Source: Codonopsis lanceolata
Lineage: Eukaryota; Streptophyta; Magnoliopsida; Asterales; Campanulaceae
DNA: 64,000 bases
Assembly: GCA_013146195.2 (NCBI GenBank)
Contig: CM028378.1
Span: 84,874,295 to 84,938,294, forward strand
Reading direction: 5' to 3'
Numbering within the stretch: the stretch's first letter is position 1; each line of letters begins with the position of its first letter. Below, in pieces: positions 44,809-55,738 of the stretch. Both the position numbers and the translations under genes were made by a program. Below the pieces are notes generated by a model. It was not told the origin of the DNA. It saw only the letters and a program-made list of their open reading frames with translations, and searched no databases.

Positions 44809-46429
44809 CCAAACTGTTAATAATATAGATGTAATATTTATTCATGCAAATATTTACCAACTAACCAATATATATATCTTTGTATATCTTTGTGTGTGTG
44901 TGTGAGTATATTTTATATATAAAATTAAACAGAAAACCCCTAACATTATTCTCAACCACGCAAATTTGTCGTTTTGTGCACTTAATCGCTCACTTCCCTT
45001 TTATCACTTCAAAGTTTACATCTCCGGTAATCAGAAGGAAATCTTGATCAATCAAACATATTTATAGACATCGATAACAATTGATCAACCAAACATTACT
45101 GATATCTCAATAATGTCCGTTTCTCTATCACACACACAGTGTCTATTATGCTGACAAACAAATTTGAAGTAAAAATGTATGAAAATAGTGTTTTTGAATT
45201 AATAGATACTTCGACCCATGTAATGAGTTTATTTCTCAGCTACCATGAAAGATGTACTCTAGTAACATTGCCTCCTATTTTGAAATATTGATCGACCTCA
45301 ACCAAATTGATTGTATTCTATTCAATAATTTTCTCAATTAGACAAGTATCAATTTATTTATACCTAAAACATTTTTCATATAAAACACTAAGTAATACTT
45401 CATGATTCTTCTATAGTTTATGAAATTAAATATGTAATAGACAAATTTACATATTTTCTCTCAACATCCATTTATGCATCTATAATGTTGAACTAAAACA
45501 AAGTTTAGATATTATTGTAAAACATAGCCAAAGAAATTTTCATTTGCATCAATGTTTACTACTAATATTATATATTATTACGAAAATTGTGATTGCATCC
45601 TTATACTGAATGTTTCTTTGTTAAATAATTCTTCTAATATTTATGTATGTAAAAAATACTTTGTATATGTAATTTTGAAGATATTTTTATAGGTATTGAA
45701 TAAATTTAAACTGAAATTTTTTTAATTAGATGTTACATTGTTACCTATAATTTTATTATTGTAATTTAATAAAGCTTTTTAAAAAAAATATTTGGTGAAT
45801 TTGTGTTGTGGCGTACGTGCACAATATAATTAGACTCTTTAGTTTTTATAAATAATATTATGAGGAGTTATAAGTAAAAATAATATCATTTATCAAGTTT
45901 TATTAACTTTATATAGTATGTTTTTGAAAGTATTTTTTTGAAAGTATTTTAAAATTTTTAAAGTGTTTTAACTAAATTGTTAATTACACCAATTCCTAGT
46001 ATGGGTGATCCCCGATTAACCGTTACCTATGGATAATGGACATGATAGGACAAATTGATTACCCACTGGGAATGAGATAGTTATGGGATCAAACTGAAAT
46101 TAAGGAATGAAGATTGTATGATATATAACCTCCCCGAACTGCCCGGTTGCCTTTCTTATTTGCTTAAACTCATTATGAGTTTTTTCGAACTCATCATGAG
46201 CTTGAAAATGATCGACTTGTTCTGAGCTCTATTTGCCCGGAACATGGGGAGTATATGAGCTTTACCAAATAACTTATGTTCAGTAAAGCTCATATACTAT
46301 ATCCGTTTCGGGTAAATAGTCCATTATTTTATTTTAGGATGATTCACTTAAATAGTTCATTTTGAAAAATTAAGGAATAAAAGTGTCATTTTATTACTAA
46401 TGGACTACTAAGAGCTCGTTTATTGCGGC
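44809..46429. other. AT-rich stretch without recognised genes
   Basis: Long A/T-rich sequence with a short (TG)n near 44890. No conserved frame or repeat termini are recognised. Confidence 0.5.
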
Positions 46430-47163
46430 TGGTGGCTAGTGGCTTATAACTGATAGCTTAGACTGTTGGCTGAATGACTTATTGTTGATTTGATAATAGA
46501 CTGTTTGTTGCAACTGATGAAAAAATGACTTATGAGTATATTTGTTAAATAAGCTGGAAATTATTTATTTACTACAAATTGACTATAAACCCTAAATTTT
46601 CAAATCAACTCGTCCCTTATTAAGGAAAAAAGTCTCACATTTATCTTTAAAAAATCAACATGGAATAATATATAATTAATATTTATTTACTTAATCTTAC
46701 TTAAAACAATAAATAAATATGTAGCTATTTTTTCCACCATTAGTATGTGTACTCATTTACGTTTAACTTTTATTATTTCCTAACCAATTTTTAATGTAAG
46801 TAGTCAAATATGCCGATGTTGAAAATGTTTACCATATAACAAAATGAATAAATAATTTATAATATTCCTTATCCCCCATTAAATGTTTATTTATTTAAAA
46901 AATCTTAAAAGTAATATTCGCATTAAATATTTATCTTTTAAAAAAGAATCTTGAAATTAATATTCCTAGCTCTTTTTATGTATTTATGAGAAAATGGTAA
47001 GATTGTAATAATCAAAAGTTTATTAATGAATAGTTTTCTTTGTGTTTTCAAGAAACTAAAAAAACTTAAAATTTTGACTTTTTGACTTTGACTTTTTAAT
47101 ACATAAATGGTGTTGTACCTAACTTATTGACTTTTAGCTTATAAGCGGAAGCAAACACTTTAA
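46430..47163. mobile_element. hAT-like MITE remnant
   Basis: The left end GCTCGTTTATTGCGGCTGG..GGCTTATAAC and right end (inverse GTTTGCTTCCGCTTATAAGC) are loose inverted repeats of a type common in plant MITEs. Related sequence (TTTTAAGCTAAAAGTC) continues at 47430 beyond a nested Stowaway, so the right limit is uncertain. No TSD was confirmed. Confidence 0.45.
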
Positions 47164-47166
47164 ATA

Positions 47167-47420
47167 CTCCCCCCGTCCCAAAATTATCGTCTGAATTGAC
47201 TTGACGTACGATTTAAGAAAACACATTTGACTGAGTTATTAATATTAGAATAGTGTTTGATTTCCTTTAAATCCATGAATATGGGGCCCAAAATTAAAGT
47301 AAGAAGAAAAAGTAAGGGTAAAGTGGTAAAAGTGATGTCTTAAAAATGAAACTTTAAAAAAAAATTTATTTTGGGATGGACGAAAAAGAAAAGTAAGATA
47401 ATAACTTTGGGGCGTAGGAG
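47167..47420. mobile_element. Stowaway-type MITE
   Basis: CTCCCCCCGTCCCAAAATTATC at the left is the imperfect inverse of GATAATAACTTTGGGGCGTAGGAG at the right, with TA on both sides (47165-47166 and 47421-47422). It is 254 bp and non-coding. Confidence 0.9.
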
Positions 47421-47599
47421 TATGACTTATTTTAAGCTAAAAGTCAAAAATCACTTCAAAAAAGCTGTAACAAGTGAGCACTAAAAGTGTCATTTACTTG
47501 AAAAGTATGACTTTCAAACATGGCTTTGCCCGACATAGAGGGAGTATCAAATAGTTTGAACCCAAACATGTAAAAGATCAGTTCAGTTGGACTCAATTA

Positions 47600-47889
47600 A
47601 CCTCTCCACACAAATGTCCATATATAGAAAAATAAAGGAGAAATTGATGTCGGTACATTTTCCTAAATATTTTTTTTCGCTAAAGTCATTCGTTCTTTTT
47701 TCAACTGCTAAAGTCTATTTTCGAAATATTGTTTCTAAAATGCCCAGATCATCTTCTTCCATAGTTTCGATGAACACTTTGGTAGTTCAAAAATCATGAT
47801 TGTTGCGCAACGAAACGTGGATCGACCAACCCAGTTAGGTCGTCTGGATTGAGAGGGCAGCGCCCTATCGTGGGGATTCGGGGGCAACG
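47600..47889 (-). repeat. Repeat family X, copy 4, distal piece
   Basis: On the minus strand, GGCATTTTAGAAACAATATTTC followed by GAAAATAGACTTTAGCAG matches the tails of copies 1 and 2. The copy is split from its main part by the solo LTR at 47890-49157. Confidence 0.55.
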
Positions 47890-48251
47890 TGTAGACACCT
47901 TAATTTCGTACCCCTATTTTAAACATTTTATAAAATGTAAAATCAAGTCAAAAGGACTAACGAACATTAACTTTTAGGGGGACCAAAGTGTCGAAAGAAA
48001 ATAAAAAGGAAAATGACAAAACAATGAAACAAAATGGGGGAAAGTGAAAATTCCCAAAGCACAAAACAAGTCGGGCGCCCCCCATAACAATTCCAGGTGT
48101 CACACCCTTTTTTCCAATGGGTAGCGCCCATTTTGGTGTTTAAGCCTACTATTTTCCTTCTGACGTACCACCCTTTCAGTGCATGGTACAACCCCTTTAA
48201 GCATAAATGCAAAATATTTGTTTCTTCCTTCGGGGTTAAGTCTGCTCAGCC

Positions 48252-48259
48252 TATAAATA
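48252..48259 (+). promoter_or_regulatory. TATA box in solo LTR
   Basis: TATAAATA in GCCTATAAATAAAAGGC, nearly identical in context to the motif at 33335. Confidence 0.5.
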
Positions 48260-48845
48260 AAAGGCTTCCCTCAGTGCACGAAAAGGAAGGAGAGGTTTCA
48301 TAGGAAGAATTTTACGGAGATAATTTACAAAGAGAGTTTTGGAGAGCAGAAGCTGTAGAAATTATTTCCCCCTTTAGGTTGACTGATCCTGCCTAAATAC
48401 TTATAACCACCATCCAAATAGAAACCTAATTAACAGATTAGGTTCTCACCCTAAGCCCGGCTCCAAAAAGCCGCCAACGTAGCCGTTACGCCGCCAAAAT
48501 TCAGATACGACAATCAATAAATATAACAGTTACGTCGCGCCAAATTCCAAGGTGAAAACCAATAAATACAAGCAGTTACGTTGCCCAAATTTTATCAACA
48601 AACAAACAAAAGACTTCCTTTCTCGGAAGGACATGGGTAGCACACATAGACCGCCTAGAGGGCTTAAGCCAAGGCATATACCAGGTATAAACCCTCACGC
48701 TTCAAGAGGTAGTTACTAAAGTTATTTTCATTTCTACCTAATAAATATAATATATAAATAAATAAATAAGTTGTTATGATAGTCTAATTTATATATGCTT
48801 TTATTGCAATTCTAAAATGTAGCTATTACGAGATTTTCTTTATAG

Positions 48846-48849
<4 letters not shown>

Positions 48850-48888
<39 letters not shown>
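48850..48888. repeat. (TA)n microsatellite
   Basis: About 19 TA units immediately before AACATATTTAGC and the conserved LTR block, the same placement as in the LTR at 32984. Confidence 0.95.
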
Positions 48889-48891
<3 letters not shown>

Positions 48892-49157
48892 ATATTTAGC
48901 TAAAAACTCATTTTGAGACCTAAAGGGCGAGTTGGGTACCGAACTCCTTCCTAACTTATAAATTAGCCTCTAAACCCTTACATTCTTGTATATTTGGATT
49001 TTTTCTGTTTAAACGTTAATCCATAAGATAGAGGTGGCAACTCTGTTAAACACATTTTTGAGTCACAATGAGATTTAACGTATTTCACGCGCTTCGAAGT
49101 TTTGAAACCCGCCCGTTTTTCATTAGCGAAAGAAAGGTTTGAAACGGGGCTCTCACA

Positions 49158-49640
49158 CAATGCTTCTGAAAGGAAAACGGTTTTTCAATTCATTAAGTAC
49201 GAAATTGTAATGGACCTTTGTTTGGTTAGAGAATTTTTCAGTAGGAACGAAGACAAAGGATGAAGAAAAAGGCTTATGGCGGAGGAGAAAGAAAAAAAAG
49301 ACGGAGGAATGTCTAGTATAATAATTTTGCAACGCGATGCATTAATTGGGTACTTGACTTGCTACAACGCGATACATAAAATAAATTAGGTAATTTAAAT
49401 TAATGCAGCACGATGCAAAATTGGATTATGTAATTTCAATTGATGTAACAGTGCAAAATTTTAGGTAGTATGATACAAAATTAGATTAAGTAATTTAAAT
49501 TAATATATCGTGATACAAGAATAAATGAATCACGAAACACTGAGTTCAGTTCATTAAAAGTATTATAATCTTTTCGTTCAGAAAAATATGTTTTTCCAGT
49601 TTAAAAGACAAAAATGAACTGGACCACTTTATCTCAAAAA
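49158..49640 (-). repeat. Repeat family X, copy 4, main piece
   Basis: Read on the minus strand: GTGGTCCAGTTCATTTTTG, AAACTGGAAAAACATA, GAAAAGATTATAATACTTTT, then an array with TTAATGCATCGCGTTGCAAA-type units (49330-49540), then CATTCCTCCGTC and a pyrimidine-rich stretch. It continues at 47889 beyond the solo LTR. It is the best-preserved family 5' end in the window. Confidence 0.68.
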
Positions 49641-50249
49641 TCAAACTAATTAAAGGTCAATTAAGTTGATGAAGCACTTTAGCATAGATGGAAGACAATA
49701 TATTATTAATCATATAGAAAGAGACACTTGTAGGATAAACACTAAGGACTAAGGAGATTGATGAATAGTTGATTGTGATCCCTTATAAATCAAACCGAAT
49801 CTGCCCAAACAAAGAAGCACAAAAGTTAAATGTCGTCTAGTAGTAGTAAGTGGGGATTGAGGTAATGAGACTGAAAAGTTTCCAACCAACTATTAGTAGC
49901 CTAGCTTGGCTAGTGGTATTAATTACTATTAAATTACAAAACTGGACACAAACAACTTTGCATCTGTTACAAAAGTTGGATTAAAATGTCCGATTGTGAC
50001 TCGTTTATTGATTTTTTATGCATGGTGGTCCTCTTCCTGTCTGTCAGAAGGGTACTTTGTTTCGTATCATTCATTTTTCTACGTGTATAGTCCGTGTGTG
50101 TGTTTGAGAGAGAGAGAGGGGGGGGGGGAGGGGATCTTCTAGCACCTCTAGAATCATGATATATGAAAGCCCACGTTTTACCTACGTCTTATTTGGCCGA
50201 CTTAAGTTTGTTTTCGTTTGAGTCAGTTTGCATGTTTATTATAACAATT
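49641..50249. other. Stretch without recognised genes
   Basis: Mixed AT-rich sequence with a short (GA)n/(G)n run at 50106-50132. I see nothing coding. Confidence 0.5.
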
Positions 50250-50422
50250 AGGATAATGTCAGAGCTATTCTCATTTTGTATTAAAATATGGGTATTCTAT
50301 GATGTGACACACTCTATTGGTTGGACATTTTGTGGGTCCCACCACTCCAACCAATGAGAGTATGTCATGTCATAGAGTACCCATATTTTGGTGTAAAATA
50401 AAAGTGACACAAGTATTACTCT
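50250..50422. mobile_element. Foldback MITE (Tourist-like?)
   Basis: Arms of about 55-75 bases are inverse copies: AAAATATGGGTATTCTATGA at the left pairs with the CATAGAGTACCCATATTTT stretch at the right, around a loop near TTTGTGGGTCCCACC. TTA and TAA trinucleotides flank the outer ends, compatible with a PIF/Harbinger TSD. No coding capacity. Confidence 0.72.
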
Positions 50423-51205
50423 AATAATTAATGTGTACTGAATTTGAAGTCGGTAGTTTAAAAAAAAAAAAAAATACTCAACTAATACATGTGGTTACAT
50501 AGTTGGCTTTAATCTATACCAAAAGGTTTTGGTCTTATTTTTATTTTTATTATTGCTCTATCTTTCTTTTTTTCTAAATACCATTGAAAAGACTAAAGTG
50601 GCCTCAAGCCTATAAAATTGAGTTTTACACTCTAATCCATCACATTTTATCATTGCCACACTCTCTATAAAAATTAACTCTCTCCACTTTCAAACTCTCT
50701 CAACTCCCCTTAAAGATTTTTGCGAAGAAAAATGAATGTTTGTATAATTGTTTTTTTTCCTCAGCTTAATTATTCGTTGTGTAATTTAGCTTAGTTGAAC
50801 ATTAAAAAATGAAAATTGTGGATTTTTCAGTGAGTGCCGCATCTAACATGCGGCACACACTATTTTGAGCTAAATGTTTTTTTTTTAATAGTGGGTAAGG
50901 GTACTTTGGAAATTTTGCTTGGGGAGGGGGGGGTATGTAGCGGCCATGACAAAATATAATACTAGTGCTTATACATAGTAATTATTATATATCAAAAACT
51001 AAATTAGGAGGAGCCCATCTCATCTTTTATACATTAATTTTAAAAAAAGGCTTATCTGTATTTGTCTCGTGAATTAATCTTCATAACAAAATGGCAGCAT
51101 TACGAATTTTTTTATATATAAAAAATTCTTATATTTAAGAAAGTTTGTAAAAAGTTTGAAAAGGGTAGTAGAAAAATGGATGAGGTGGGGGTAAACAAAG
51201 TTTGG
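50423..51205. other. Stretch without recognised genes
   Basis: A/T-rich with short homopolymers (poly-A at 50461, poly-G at 50925). I see no conserved frame. Confidence 0.5.
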
Positions 51206-52110
51206 TCAAATAATAGGACAACACCATGGATCTAAACAACTTTCCATTAACTTTTTGAAAACTATAGCGCCACCGTACATCCTATCAGATCATTGATCGT
51301 GGCAAGTAATAGTGGTCGATGGTTAAAAGCCCTACTGAAACATTAATGGTAAGTGTAAATTTTGTAAAGCAAAGAGTGAATTAAAAGCAATATTTTAAAA
51401 ATTGTTAGGCGTTCATGCACCAGACGCCAGACAAGCATCTAGGGCGCCTAAGCGGGGGCATAGGCGAAACCTAAATAGAGCTTACAATTAAGACATTATT
51501 ACCTTATTTTTTTATTTTTTTTCTTAAGATAACCTAATTAAGAAAAACTAAACATTCAAATATACTAATAGTAAATATTATCACATAATCTAAAAAGAAT
51601 GATTATATCACAAGACTAAAAATAAAAGTAAAATCATCAATTTAATATCATTTCAAAATTCAAAACAACATAATATTTCATAACTCCATTTAAAAATTAC
51701 TACAGTTTATAATTCATTAATTTTATATTGTATTGTATTTTATTATTTTTAAAAATAAATAAATTTAGTTGGCTTGATTTCTAGGCGCCGTGTCTCTCTT
51801 TTTTTCCGCCTACCCATCTTGTTCTCTTAATCCCTATGAATGAGATCAAGTGAGATCAAATATGACCTCTATTTTTGTAATTGATTCTTTCTTCAACGAA
51901 CTCCACATTTCTTTTCTCTTAGATTGTTGGCTGCCCCCGGAAGAAAGACAGTTCCTAACGGAGGAAGATTATAAAGATTAACTGCTAGTCGCCTAGCTTG
52001 TTCTAAGCTTCGTGGTAAGGCCTACGCAAGCGCCTAAAACGACGTAAAAAACACACTATATTTGATTATTAGATACATGTACTAATTAAACATATTAAAT
52101 ATTCTTTTCA
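51206..52110. repeat. Direct repeat unit 1, carrying an insertion
   Basis: AACAACTTTCCATTAACTTT, TATAGCGCCACCGTA, GGCAAGTAATAGTG and GCAAAGAGT reappear in the same order at 52180-52400. After the insert at 51389-52044 the match resumes with ACACACTATATTTGATTATTAG. No gene. Confidence 0.8.
51389..52044. mobile_element. Insertion with AGGCGCC-rich ends (hAT-like?)
   Basis: This segment is absent from the second direct-repeat unit, so its edges are known to within a few bases. The flanks TTAAAAGC and TAAAAAAC may be a decayed 8-bp TSD. Ends are rich in TTAGGCG, GGGCGCCTAAG and AAGCGCCTAAAACG, and TAGGCGCCGTG occurs inside. No transposase frame. Family not identified with certainty. Confidence 0.6.
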
Positions 52111-52164
52111 TTTCAGACAAAGAGCTTTGGGGCTCAGTATATTACAAATAAACAGATATTAGTC

Positions 52165-52400
52165 ACACCAATACACCATATATGAATATAAACAACTTTC
52201 CATCAGTTTTTCTGAAAACTGTAGCGCCACCGTATATCCAATCATATAATTGATGGTGGCAAGTAATAGTGATTGGTGGGTAAAAACTAAAATGAGAATC
52301 CCAAGTGTACATTTTGCAAAGCAAAGAGTAAAAAGCACACTATATTTGAGTATTAGATCATGTACTGATTGACATATATCCAGTATTTTATGGTTCTAAA
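52165..52400. repeat. Direct repeat unit 2 (uninterrupted)
   Basis: This unit matches 51206-51388 joined to 52047-52090 and reads straight through GAGTAAAAAGCACACTATAT where unit 1 carries 656 bp of extra sequence. Confidence 0.8.
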
Positions 52401-53186
52401 TATCTCACTAATATGCTATAAAAGACCGTCAAACCAATGGGAAAAACCTTCATGGTCCATTACAATATGTAGTTAACATATATAATTGAGTAACATCATC
52501 AAAAGTAATGTGGATTATGGCCTATCCCACACACATGATTAAGAAAATATGAACCACCACATGAATTTCATCCACGTAATCTACACACATGAATGCTAAT
52601 ATCCTAACAAATCCAAGGCAATATTCGCTTTCTATATATATCTCCCAACTCCCATATCACCCACTAGTAGAAAGTCCACGTCACCTTTTTGTGCTTTACA
52701 GTTTTTCTCCACATATGTGTACTTTTTATAAAATAAATACAGATATTTTTCTGTTGGGCTTCAAATGCAAATAGGATACCTGGGTTTTAAGACTTAGTCA
52801 AGCTTGTAATCTGTCAACAAAGAAAAAACTCTTGGGTTAAGACTAGGGATTTTCCTATAAATGTCTTCTGGTGTGAGAATTAGTACGTGCTATTGAGTAA
52901 ACAATTTGATAGAGTTTAAACTTAATATTTGTGAGTGTGTACCTTATTTACCATGGAGATGAGTCTTTTATAGTCGAAAAATGCATCTGCTGGGAAAGGG
53001 AAGTTAACTGTCGAATAAATGACCTAATTGTCGAGAACGTTCGGCCATTCACAAGGCGATCGACATGATTCACGTTTGGGACGTAGAGGTGGTTTCCACG
53101 TTATTGGTTCCCCACATTCTCCACGTCCCTGAACCGTTACGCCCTAAACCGAGTAAAAGGTTAGAGCGCTATCTTTTTTTTTTCCA
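52401..53186. other. Stretch without recognised genes
   Basis: Non-repetitive by eye. A frame at 53065-53421 runs into the tandem repeat and the hAT end and is not credible as a gene. Confidence 0.45.
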
Positions 53187-54440
53187 GGTTGATACCCTTT
53201 GGTCGCCGCATATTTGGTTCCCTGTAAGTGAGGTGAAGGTGTGCTCCCATATCAGACATACGTCCTGCTCTCTTGTCTGCCCGGTTGAAAACCTATGCTC
53301 GTTGCATACTTGGCCCCTGGTAGAGCTGTCAAAATTGAGCCCGGCCCATAGGCCCAGTCCAGCCCACTCGACTTTTCAAGGGCCTGGGCCTCAATTTAAA
53401 AGGCCCGAAAAAAGACGCTAGGCCCGTGGGTCGTGTTTGGCCCGAACTTAAAAAACCTGAAAAGTCTGGCTTGGCCCGATCATAAAGTTAAACACTTAAA
53501 CTTAATTAAAAAAACATAAAACCTAAAAAGCAAAAACTATCAGACATTCATTTAAACTAACTTTTTTTTCTTTTGGTTAAATGAATTTATGGCACATTAT
53601 ATATGATCTATTTCTAAATCATTGTTCTCTTTTTGGTTGAAACACATATTCTAAATTGATGAAAGTGACACTTACAAAGAGGAACTGAAGTTGATCTTCC
53701 AAGTTTCAATCTAGTTTAGTATGGTAGTAGTTAGTAATTTTATCGAAACTGAGCTATTTAATTGATTATCTACCTAATATTAGCTAATAAAAAGCATCAA
53801 TAGTATAAACTTAATAAGAAATAAAATTTAAATGCTAGATTGTGTCGGACGAATCAAAAAATGAACATTTGCTAGTTAGTATGATTTTGCAAACTAGAAC
53901 ATGAAAAACTTTGTCTATCCTCAGAAAACACATATTAGAAAATTGGGGAAAGTATGATGAACTTCAATTTGATTATAACTTTTTTGGAAAAAAATACTCT
54001 TCAAGTAGCACATGTATTTTTCTTTGGTTTGTAACATTATAGTTTTTCTAGTTTCTATTTGCTTAATTGTTGAACTTACTACTACTACCTTTGTTTATAT
54101 TTGCCTTGGTTGCACTTTTACTTTGTAATTGTGTAAGTTAAACTAGTAAGTGTGTACTTTGAACTTTTGATGTTATATAATTTTTATTAGCTAATTGTGA
54201 ATTTTTTAATAAAAAATAATTACTTTTTTGGCCTATAGGCCGAAGTGCATGGATATGGCTTGAGTTCTATGAGGTCCGTCTATTTTGGTCCAACCCATTG
54301 CCGTTGGCGAGTCGGTGGGCTCAGATCGGCCGGGCCGACCCGCTTGACAACTCTAGCCCCGGTGGATGGTGTGAAGGGTGTTCTCACGTGTCACACACGT
54401 AAAGCTGCCGCATGCCTCGCACGTGATTTGGTCATGTGTG
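53187..54440. repeat. Two degenerate ~96-bp tandem units, second split by a hAT element
   Basis: GGTTGATACCC..TTGGTCGCCGCATATTTGG at 53187 is echoed by GGTTGAAAACC..GCTCGTTGCATACTTGG at 53283. After the hAT insert, GATGGTGTGAAGGGTGTTCTC corresponds to GAGGTGAAGGTGTGCTC in unit 1. The DNA is GC-richer than its surroundings. Confidence 0.6.
53321..54355. mobile_element. Non-autonomous hAT-type element, 1.0 kb
   Basis: It starts TAGAGCTGTCAAAATTGAGC and ends GCTTGACAACTCTA, inverted repeats known from plant hAT elements. GC-rich subterminal GGCCCG/GGGCC motifs surround an AT-rich core. Flanks GCCCCTGG and GCCCCGGT agree at 6 of 8. No transposase frame is seen. Confidence 0.85.
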
Positions 54441-54496
54441 TGGCATGTGATGACGCATTTGTCAGCAACTCATTTTGTAAGAAAATTTTACAAATA

Positions 54497-54499
<3 letters not shown>

Positions 54500-54558
<59 letters not shown>
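54500..54558. repeat. (TA)n microsatellite
   Basis: About 29 TA units. The frames crossing it are artefacts. Confidence 0.96.
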
Positions 54559-54559
<1 letters not shown>

Positions 54560-54659
54560 CCAAAACTCATGTAAGACAAATTTATGAAGTTTAATTGTAA
54601 ACTGAGCTATACATGTTGAATGAGTCACAAATTCGTAAAATTGTAGTGCCAACCCTCAA

Positions 54660-55146
54660 ATATATAAAATGAAAACTTTCACTTTTACCTTTAAAACTCT
54701 CACTTTAGACCCTCATGTGTAAAGTGATTATGAACGATAAAGTTCATTTTTAGCACTAAAAGTGTCACTTTTTATTTTTAAATGTGTTATTTTTTAGCAT
54801 TAAATATCACTTTTAGCCCTATAAATTTCATTTTGCATCTTTAAAGAAAATTATCATTTTTTTCTTAAAGAGTGACTTTGACCAAAAATTGTTACTTCGT
54901 TACGTAAATGAAAATCGTCACTTTTGGCTTTTAAATTGTCACTTTTACCATTAAAGTATCAATTTTGATCATAAAAGTGTAATTTTGCATTATAAATAAA
55001 TAAAAGTTAGTTTTAGCCTTAAAAGTATAATTTTTCGTATTAAATGTGTAACTCTTAGCCCTAAAATATTACTTGACATCTTAAATGAAAATTAGCAACT
55101 TTCTTTTCCTTGAAAGAGCAACTTTTAACCATTAGAAAGTGTCAAT
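54660..55146. repeat. Degenerate array of AAGTGTCACTTTTRGCC units
   Basis: Some fifteen or more imperfect units of 25-40 bases follow the pattern TTAAAAGTGTCACTTTTAGCC. Many are internally near-palindromic (AAAGTG/CACTTT). Further units appear after the Tourist element (55739-55790) and at 56440-56590. Not coding; origin unknown. Confidence 0.7.
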
Positions 55147-55149
55147 TTA

Positions 55150-55735
55150 GGCATTCCGTTTGTTTTAGGAAAATGACTTCTCAAAACGTTTTCCTCATTT
55201 CAGGTTTGGTAACCTTAGGAAAATGTAGTCAACGTAAAAGCTTTTGAGTCAACGAAAAATGAAGCTTTCTTTTCGGAAAAACTTACATATTATTTTTTAA
55301 GTCATCGAATGTTCGGCATCCTCCGTGCCCTTCCAAAATTACACATATTTACATCCACTATAGTATATTATTATTTAAGGGCGTCCAAACATTATTTATT
55401 TTATTTTTTTAAAAAATTTTTCATATCAATTAACAAAGCTTGAAAAAGGTAGACCTTATTGATTTGACACCATTAATGATAAATTGAAGGTTATTAAAAG
55501 AAAATTACTTAAATTTCAACATTATTTTATATTCAATATGTGTATTAATATTATAATATACTTTTTTTATTTATTCATATATTATTTTCCGTAACATTTT
55601 CCATGTATTTGTCAAACACCCGAAAATGTTTTCCGGCTTACATACATTTTCAAAATATTTAACAAACACCTAAAAATGACATCTTTTCATTTTCCGAAAT
55701 CATTTTCTGAAATCATTTTTCGCGAAACAAACAGC
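55150..55735. mobile_element. Tourist-like MITE (PIF/Harbinger)
   Basis: The left end GGCATTCCGTTTGTTTTAGG and right end (inverse GCTGTTTGTTTCGCG) share GTTTGTTT. TTA flanks both sides (55147-55149 and 55736-55738). Subterminal GGAAAATGA and its inverse repeat several times near both ends. It is 586 bp, non-coding, and sits inside the AAGTGTCACTTTT array. Confidence 0.75.
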
Positions 55736-55738
55736 TTA

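Larger units (their letters stand above)
47890..49157 (+). mobile_element. Solo LTR, TGTAGACACC family
   Basis: It starts TGTAGACACCTTAATTTCGTAC and ends GGGGCTCTCACA. Flanks CAACG (47885-47889) and CAATG (49158-49162) agree at 4 of 5. TATAAATA is at 48252-48259, (TA)n at 48850-48888 and the conserved block GAGACCTAAAGGGCGAGTTG at 48915. Length is 1268 bp. Confidence 0.9.

Noticed and set aside
43505..46100. hAT element starting GTAGGGATGACAATTTC
   Set aside because: The left end resembles plant hAT termini, but no matching right end or 8-bp TSD was found.
54245..54579. 104-residue plus and 62-residue minus frames
   Set aside because: They span the hAT end and the (TA)n run; no conserved content.
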